Source of the DNA: Acidimicrobiales bacterium
GTDB taxonomy: Bacteria; Actinomycetota; Acidimicrobiia; Acidimicrobiales; Aldehydirespiratoraceae
Direction of reading: 5' to 3'
Assembly: GCA_022425325.1 (NCBI GenBank)
Contig: JAKMFW010000082.1
Location: forward strand, 1 to 64,000
DNA: 64,000 nt
The translations under genes were made by a program, and so were the position numbers. Below the pieces are notes generated by a model. It saw only the letters and a list, made by a program, of their open reading frames with translations. It did no database searches and was not told the DNA's origin. Numbering within the stretch: position 1 is the first letter of the stretch; each line of letters begins with the position of its first letter. Shown here piece by piece: positions 57,431 to 64,000 of this stretch.

Positions 57431-57463
57431 GACCGGAGCGTAACCGGGCGGTACCTTGCGGCC

Positions 57464-58453
57464 ATGCCGACCGCCATCCCGCACGTCAGCCTTGCCCACC
57501 TGCCGACCCCGCTCGAACCACTCGATCGCCTGTCGGCTGCACTCGGGGGTCCCCGGATCTGGATGAAACGCGATGACACAACCGGCCTCGCGATTGGCGG
57601 CAACAAGGTTCGCAAGCTCGAGTACCTCCTGGCCGATGCGCTGGAGCAGGGCGCCGACGTCGTGCTGACGATCGGTGCGACGCAGAGCAATCACTGCCGG
57701 CAGACCGCTGCCGCCGCCGCCCGCCTCGGCATCGAGTGCGAACTCTTGCTCGAGCATCGATTCCCCGAGTGGCCCGACGCATACAACTGGGGCGGCAACC
57801 TCCAGCTCGATGCGCTGCTCGGCGCCACTGTGCTCGACCATCTGGTCGGCACCGACATGAACGCTGCGCTCGCCGCGCGGGTCGATGAACTCCTGGTAGC
57901 CGGTCGCAGGCCGTATGCCATCCCACTCGGCGGATCCTCGGTCGTCGGGGCATTCGGTTACCGCACCGCCGCAGTGGAGATCCTCCGACAGGCCGACGCC
58001 GTGGGGTTCACGCCGGCCGAGATCGTCCACGCCACGAGCTCCGGCGGCACGCAGGCGGGGCTCATCGCCGGCCTCGCGATCAAGCGGTCGGCCGTGCCGG
58101 TTCTGGGCGTGAGTGCGGGTGGTTCTGACGAGTACCTCGCACCGATCGTTCGCTCGCTCGCCGAAGGGGTCATCGAGCGGCTCGACCTCGACCGTACCTT
58201 CGGCCCCGCCACCGTCATGATCGACGACACCCACGTCGGCGACGCCTACGGGGTTCCGACCGATGCGATGCACGAGGCCGTCGAGATGTGCGCCACGCTC
58301 GAGGGGGTGCTCCTCGACCCGGTGTACACCGGCAAGGGCATGGCCGGTCTCATCCATCATGTGCGGACCGGGCGATGGTCGAGCGACGATCAGATCGTCT
58401 TCATTCACACCGGAGGAACGCCGGCGTTGTTCGCCTACCCCGAACTCCGTTAG
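57464..58453 (+). CDS. D-cysteine desulfhydrase / ACC deaminase family PLP enzyme
   Basis: IWMKRDDTTGLAIGGNKVRKLEYLLADALEQGADVVLTIGATQSNHCRQTAAAAARLG. Confidence 0.92.
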   Translation: MPTAIPHVSLAHLPTPLEPLDRLSAALGGPRIWMKRDDTTGLAIGGNKVRKLEYLLADALEQGADVVLTIGATQSNHCRQTAAAAARLGIECELLLEHRFPEWPDAYNWGGNLQLDALLGATVLDHLVGTDMNAALAARVDELLVAGRRPYAIPLGGSSVVGAFGYRTAAVEILRQADAVGFTPAEIVHATSSGGTQAGLIAGLAIKRSAVPVLGVSAGGSDEYLAPIVRSLAEGVIERLDLDRTFGPATVMIDDTHVGDAYGVPTDAMHEAVEMCATLEGVLLDPVYTGKGMAGLIHHVRTGRWSSDDQIVFIHTGGTPALFAYPELR

Positions 58454-59667
58454 ACGACCGACGCAGGCGACGGGCGGCGTGTCCCGCTTGTCGCCATCAC
58501 TGCTGCGGCGGCCATCGACAACAATCCGGACACCACATAACTCGCGCGATACGACGAGGCGTCGCGCAGCGCACCGAGCAGCAGTGGACCGCCGGCGATC
58601 CCGACGGTGACGACGAGTTGCTGGAACGCGAAGATGCGCGGGTACGCCGTGACGCCGAATGCGCTGGCGATCAGCAGCGGTTGGAGCATCAAGAGGTTGC
58701 CGATCGTGGTGCCGAAGCAGAAGGCGACGACCACGAGAGCGATGCGACCGTCGGCGAACGCAATACCGATCAGCGTGACCCCCTGCACGAGGGCGAGCAC
58801 GATGGTGAACGTCACCAACGGGAGGCGGTCGGCAAAGGAGCCCCCAACGAGCCGCCCGATCACACTTCCGACGGCGATCGCCGACAACGCGAGGGCGCCG
58901 GTCGAGGAGTCGACGCGTTCGGAGCCGAGATTCGCGATCTGGGAGAGACCGCCGACCTGGGCACCCATCGCCAAGATGAAGCCGATGAGCACGATGACGA
59001 AGAAACGGGTGCGGATGGCGATGTCGTACTCGATGCCGTCGACCGCGCCGTCGTTCGCAGCGTTCTCGGCGCCTTCTGGCTCGAGGCCCCGGTGGGCCGG
59101 TGACGGGATCAGCAACGGCAGCGTGGCAAGGATCGACACGAGGAAGACGAGGCCGAGGATCGGCGACGCATCGGCGAGACCGCGATCGCCGATCAGCCAG
59201 GCGGCGAACTGGGTGTAGGTGAGGCCGCCGACGGACAGCCCGGTCGAGGCGATGGCAAGGGCAAGTGCCCGGCGACCGTGAAACCAGCGAGTCACGAGGG
59301 TGGTGGCGGGGAGAAGACCTGCCATCGCGAAGCCGAGCGCAAGCGCGACGTAGACCGCGTAGAGCTCGACGAGTGAGTCGATCGTGCCGAGGAAGGCCAG
59401 ACTCGCGCCACCGAGTAGGGCGCCGACTGCGATCACCAGTCGGATGTCGCGCGTCTCGATGATCGGCGCGATGACCCGGCCGGCCACGCCGGCGACGATG
59501 AAGAAGACCGACGTGGCGAGCGAGACGCTGGTGGTCGAGAACGGCTGCTCGTCGGTGAGGGCGTCGAGGTAGACGGCGAGCCCGTAGAAGATCAGTCCCG
59601 AGGCCGCCGACAAGACGATGAAGACCGCAGCGACGACCCACCAGCCGGGAAAGATGCGCGCCGCCAC
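58450..59667 (-). CDS. MFS transporter
   Basis: 12-TM-like hydrophobicity; FPGWWVVAAVFIVLSAASGLIFYG; FHGRRALALAIASTGLSVGG. Confidence 0.88.
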   Translation of the reverse strand: MAARIFPGWWVVAAVFIVLSAASGLIFYGLAVYLDALTDEQPFSTTSVSLATSVFFIVAGVAGRVIAPIIETRDIRLVIAVGALLGGASLAFLGTIDSLVELYAVYVALALGFAMAGLLPATTLVTRWFHGRRALALAIASTGLSVGGLTYTQFAAWLIGDRGLADASPILGLVFLVSILATLPLLIPSPAHRGLEPEGAENAANDGAVDGIEYDIAIRTRFFVIVLIGFILAMGAQVGGLSQIANLGSERVDSSTGALALSAIAVGSVIGRLVGGSFADRLPLVTFTIVLALVQGVTLIGIAFADGRIALVVVAFCFGTTIGNLLMLQPLLIASAFGVTAYPRIFAFQQLVVTVGIAGGPLLLGALRDASSYRASYVVSGLLSMAAAAVMATSGTRRPSPASVV

Positions 59668-59669
59668 GA

Positions 59670-60467
59670 TCAGACGAGCTCCTCGAGGATTCGGGCGACC
59701 CCGAAGTCGATATTGGTCGAGGTGGTTTCGTCGGCGACGGCTTTGACCTCGTCGAGGGCATTGCCCATCGCAACGCCCCGTCCGGCCCATTCGAGCATGG
59801 TGAGGTCGTTGAGGTTGTCGCCGAACGCCACGACCTCCTCCGTCACGATGTCGAGTTGGGCGCAGAGGCGGGCGAGGGCGGTGCCTTTGTCCGCTCCATG
59901 AGGAGTGACTTCGGCAAAGTTGATCCCCGAGGAGGTTGCGTGGTGATGGCCGACATGAGGCTGGAGCCGTTCGATCAGTCGGCTGTGTCCGAGGTCGGGG
60001 TGGGCGACGAACATCTTCCCGACTCCGGTCGGCGTGGTGCCATCACTCAGGCGGTCCTCGTCTCGAAGCGCGTTGCCGGTCAATCGGTTCGGGTACAGCT
60101 CGAGAAACGGCGCTTCCCAGTGCAGTTGATCGCCGGCTTCCCATCCGAACGCGAAGCCGTCGTCCTCCGCTTCGAGACGCCGTCGAAGGTCGGCTACCTC
60201 GGCGTCGGCGAAACACAACCGCTCCTCGATCTCGCGAGTGCGGAGGTTGACCCGGTGGCCGCCGTTTGAACCGATGAACCAATCCAGTTCGGCGCCGGTG
60301 GATGTCGCGAGTGGGATCCCGCCCATGTGGCTGCGGCCGGTGACGGCGACACAGATGATGCCGGCAGCTTGAGCGGCGTTCATGGCGGCGACCGATCGAG
60401 CTTCAGGCCGGTGGTCGGCACCGAAGAAGGTGCCGTCGAGGTCGGTGGCGATCATCCGGATCTGCAC
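59670..60467 (-). CDS. HAD superfamily hydrolase (Cof-type)
   Basis: IATDLDGTFFGADHRPEARSVAAM; VVAFGDNLNDLTMLEWAGRGVAMGNA. Confidence 0.92.
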   Translation of the reverse strand: MQIRMIATDLDGTFFGADHRPEARSVAAMNAAQAAGIICVAVTGRSHMGGIPLATSTGAELDWFIGSNGGHRVNLRTREIEERLCFADAEVADLRRRLEAEDDGFAFGWEAGDQLHWEAPFLELYPNRLTGNALRDEDRLSDGTTPTGVGKMFVAHPDLGHSRLIERLQPHVGHHHATSSGINFAEVTPHGADKGTALARLCAQLDIVTEEVVAFGDNLNDLTMLEWAGRGVAMGNALDEVKAVADETTSTNIDFGVARILEELV

Positions 60468-60565
60468 GGCGCCAGTCTGGCAGTGAACGTCAGGCGCGCC
60501 TGATTCGCGAGCCGGTGCGGAGCATGCTCACTGGCGACCGATGGGCTTCGTGTAGCTCGTCGATC

Positions 60566-61066
60566 TCAGAATGGTGGCTGACGCGGCGCCTCGGCGACGG
60601 TGCCGCCACCGGCTGATCCGGGGTAGCCATGCCGTCGCCAGGTGTCGTACACGACCACGGCAACAGCGTTGGCGAGATTGAGGCTGCGGCTGCCTTCGAC
60701 CATGGGAATGCTCAGGAGTTGGTCGTTTCCGATTCGGGCTCGAGCGGTATCGGTGAGACCAGCGCGTTCTGCGCCGAACACCAGGACGTCCTCGGCGTCG
60801 ATCGGGGCGTCGGTGAACCGGGTCGAGCTGTGGGCTGAGAAGCCCCACCAGGTTCCCGGGAGTGCGGCGTCGAGCGCAGCGAGGTCGGGGTGGACGGTAA
60901 CCGTGGCGAGCTCGTGGTAGTCGAGTCCGCCTCGGGAGTAGAGCCGGTCATCCAGTTCGAATCCCAGGGGTTCGACCAGATGGAGGCCTGCACCCGTGTT
61001 TGCGGCGAGCCGGATGATCGCCCCGGTGTTCGGAGCGATCTCGGGATGGACGAGCACGATCTCCAC
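60566..61066 (-). CDS. trmL: tRNA (cytidine(34)-2'-O)-methyltransferase-like (SpoU/TrmL)
   Basis: EIAPNTGAIIRLAANTGAGLHLVEPLGF, VFGAERAGL, RSLNLANAVAVVVYDTWR. Confidence 0.9.
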   Translation of the reverse strand: MEIVLVHPEIAPNTGAIIRLAANTGAGLHLVEPLGFELDDRLYSRGGLDYHELATVTVHPDLAALDAALPGTWWGFSAHSSTRFTDAPIDAEDVLVFGAERAGLTDTARARIGNDQLLSIPMVEGSRSLNLANAVAVVVYDTWRRHGYPGSAGGGTVAEAPRQPPF

Positions 61067-61078
61067 GGGGCTGCCAGG

Positions 61079-61645
61079 TCAGCGTGAGCGCACCACGATC
61101 GTGCCGGCGACCTTGTCGTGCCAGGTTTGGCGGTCGTCGTCCCAGATCATCCACAGATAGCCGAGGTACAGGATGCTGGCGGAGACGATCCATGCGAAGA
61201 GTTCCCGCCCGAGGGCGCGCCCGATCCCCGGCACGTCGCCATTGTCCACCCGGATCACCTTGTTGCCGACGATGCGACGCCCCCAGGTCTGGCCGGTCCG
61301 GCCAAGCTGTACGACGTATCCGATCATGACCAGCAAGGGGCCGAGGGTGCCCAGTGCCACGCCACCGACAAAGCGCATTGCGTCGGTCTCGCCCGAACAC
61401 TCGGCGAGGTCGGTGAAGAAGAAGTCGCAGTCGAAGAGGGACGACGCAACCATGAACGCACCGATGTACATCGGAATGAGCATCGCCACGCCATACAGGA
61501 GAGCGTCGAGGAGATAATTCCCGAGGCGGTTGCCGAACCCGGCCCGGCCATTGGTGTCGTCACCCCAGACGTCGGCGCCGCCATGCGGGCTGTGTGCCTG
61601 CTGACCCTGGCCTGGCGGTGGTGGCGGTGGCGGCATGTCGCTCAT
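61079..61645 (-). CDS. RDD family membrane protein
   Basis: AGFGNRLGNYLLDALLYG; GRTGQTWGRRIVGNKVIRVDNG; QTWHDKVAGTIVV. Confidence 0.88.
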   Translation of the reverse strand: MSDMPPPPPPPGQGQQAHSPHGGADVWGDDTNGRAGFGNRLGNYLLDALLYGVAMLIPMYIGAFMVASSLFDCDFFFTDLAECSGETDAMRFVGGVALGTLGPLLVMIGYVVQLGRTGQTWGRRIVGNKVIRVDNGDVPGIGRALGRELFAWIVSASILYLGYLWMIWDDDRQTWHDKVAGTIVVRSR

Positions 61646-61744
61646 GGGTCGATCGTAGGACATCCACCGAACGGACATCCGCAGCCTGCGCCTTGCTCGA
61701 CCACGCCAGTCCGTCGGCGAGGCCGCTCGGCACTCCGGACGCGA

Positions 61745-61772
61745 CAACGCCGGCCCCGAGAGGCCGGCGTTG
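61745..61772 (-). terminator. hairpin immediately downstream of tRNA-Ser
   Basis: CAACGCCGGCC-CCGAGA-GGCCGGCGTTG 11-bp perfect stem; weak T-tract. Confidence 0.5.
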
Positions 61773-61774
61773 GG

Positions 61775-61864
61775 TGGCGGAAGGTATGGGATTCGAACCC
61801 ATGGTGACCCGGAGGCCACAACGGCTTTCGAGGCCGCCCCATTCGTCCGCTCTGGCAACCTTCC
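61775..61864 (-). tRNA. tRNA-Ser (CGA), CCA encoded
   Basis: Reverse complement GGAAGGTTGCCAGAGCGGACGAATGGGGCGGCCTCGAAAGCCG...GGTTCGAATCCCATACCTTCCGCCA; class II with long variable arm; anticodon CGA. Confidence 0.96.
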
Positions 61865-61980
61865 GGCGACGAGGCTAGCGGTCGCGCGAGAAGGGACCCA
61901 CCCCCACCGGGTTGTCCGCATCCGCTCGGCGATGCTCGCCAAACGCTCGGCCGTGGCCTTCTCGGCGAGATGGCAGGAGT

Positions 61981-62520
61981 TCAGGCGCGCTCGGCGGAAA
62001 GGACGACCGTGCCGTCGGCGGTTCGGAGTTCGAGGGTGGTGCCGTCGAGGACGAACCCCGTGACCTGGAGCCAGGCGGCGGGCAGGGCGATGTTCTGCTC
62101 GCCGAGGCCGAAGTCGCAATAGGCCTCTTCGGTCACGCCGGGGGCGATGGTGAGGGCCTGACCGTTGACGCCGTCGTGCACGCCGGTGGTGCGGTAGGTC
62201 GTGTCGCCTCGGTTGCAGCCGGTGTGGAAAACGAGCGAGCCGTCAGCGGTGAAGGTGAGTTCCGGTACGGCGCCGCGGATCGTTACGTCGCTGAACCGAC
62301 CTTCGCGGTCTTGATAGGCCTGAATCAACCAGCGACCGAGGAGGTCGTCGCTCGCGTCTTCGGCAATGACGGCCTCGGTCGTGGTGGTCGATTCGTCCAT
62401 CGGTGTGGGGCCGCTCGTGGTCGGTGGGCCGGGCGGACCCGGCGTGGCGGTGTCGTCGCCGCACGAGGCGCCTCCCAGGCCGAGGAGAAGTACAACGAGT
62501 GCACTGGCGAATCGACGCAC
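61981..62520 (-). CDS. lipoprotein with META/HslJ-like domain
   Basis: Lipobox LLLGLGGASCG; LLGRWLIQAYQDREGRFSDVTIRGAVPELTFTADGSLVFHTGCNRGDTTYRTTG; GTG start. Confidence 0.65.
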   Translation of the reverse strand: MRRFASALVVLLLGLGGASCGDDTATPGPPGPPTTSGPTPMDESTTTTEAVIAEDASDDLLGRWLIQAYQDREGRFSDVTIRGAVPELTFTADGSLVFHTGCNRGDTTYRTTGVHDGVNGQALTIAPGVTEEAYCDFGLGEQNIALPAAWLQVTGFVLDGTTLELRTADGTVVLSAERA

Positions 62521-62522
62521 GG

Positions 62523-62969
62523 TCAGTCCCTCGCCGCAAGGTAGGTGGTGAGCAGGGCGGCGCACTCCGGGGCTCGCACGTTGTGGATTGTGACGAATTC
62601 GCGGCCGAGTCGAGGGTCGGCGCCGACCTGGTAGAGCGATCCGACCGCACCTCCCGACAGGTCGGGAATGCCGAAGACGACTCGTGCCATGCCGGCGTCG
62701 AGGATTGCGCCGGCGCACATGACGCTCGGCTCGATCGTGACGGCGATCGTTGCACCGTCGAGCCGCCTCGACCCGACGTGAGCGGTGGCGTCGCGGATGG
62801 CGAGGAGTTCGGCACAGGCGGTCGGATCGCCGAGGCGTTCGCGTTCGTCGTGGCGGCTGGCGATCACCTTGCCGTCGAGCAGGATCACGGCACCGACGGG
62901 AACGTCGCCGTGGTCGATCGCTGCCGTGGCCTCGGCAAGAGCCAGCCCCATGAGTTCGTCGTCGGTCAC
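62523..62969 (-). CDS. TadA-like tRNA-specific adenosine deaminase homolog with altered zinc-ligand motifs
   Basis: VPVGAVILLDGKVIASRHDERERLGDPTACAELLAIRD...TIAVTIEPSVMCAGAILDAGMARVVFGIPDLSGGAVGSLYQV; adjacent to tRNA-Ser; GTG start. Confidence 0.85.
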   Translation of the reverse strand: MTDDELMGLALAEATAAIDHGDVPVGAVILLDGKVIASRHDERERLGDPTACAELLAIRDATAHVGSRRLDGATIAVTIEPSVMCAGAILDAGMARVVFGIPDLSGGAVGSLYQVGADPRLGREFVTIHNVRAPECAALLTTYLAARD

Positions 62970-63084
62970 GACTCGGAGACTAGCGAGGCGGCCGATCCTG
63001 TCGGTATGGCGGCGCCGGATCGGCGAAGCGTGCTCGAGTGGCCATTTCCCCTGCCGGCGAGCCGTGCGATCTACGCTCCCGGCC

Positions 63085-64000
<916 letters not shown>

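Noticed and set aside
56939-59773. 944-aa minus-strand ORF
   Set aside because: Only its C-terminal part (56939..57430) is a real SRPBCC protein; the rest is out-of-frame/antisense to the PLP enzyme and MFS genes.

Overview
High-GC actinobacterial chromosome segment, probably Acidimicrobiia (inference from gene content and order), spanning the replication origin. The core (about 6.5-34 kb) follows the M. tuberculosis origin order: tRNA-Ile, DUF3566, gyrA, gyrB, DUF721/DciA, recF, dnaN, oriC, dnaA | rpmH, rnpA, yidD, yidC, jag, rsmG, parS, parA, parB | cwlM-like, trxA, trxB, anti-sigma, ECF sigma, Rv3909-like protein, pcnA. A second housekeeping block holds rpsF-ssb-rpsR-rplI-dnaB. The remainder is acyl-CoA/lipid metabolism, F420/LLM oxidoreductases, a sulfatase and tRNA functions (trmL-like, tRNA-Ser(CGA), tadA-like). 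No mobile element, CRISPR array, prophage or defence island was seen. Main points for follow-up: (1) a TadA ortholog whose zinc-ligand motifs read CAE and PSxxC instead of HAE and PCxxC; (2) a recurrent TANNNT-N6-8-start-codon arrangement at 19 sites, predicting leaderless transcripts and very compact divergent promoters; (3) an ECF sigma gene with no canonical start codon at its apparent N-terminus, where the same arrangement points to an ATC codon; (4) an oriC resembling the B. subtilis basal unwinding element; (5) a CwlM-like protein that has lost the amidase zinc ligands; (6) a perfect CRP/GlxR-type box in a convergent intergenic region after parB; (7) DegV at the position usually held by murJ. 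Family assignments are from motif recognition without database searches.
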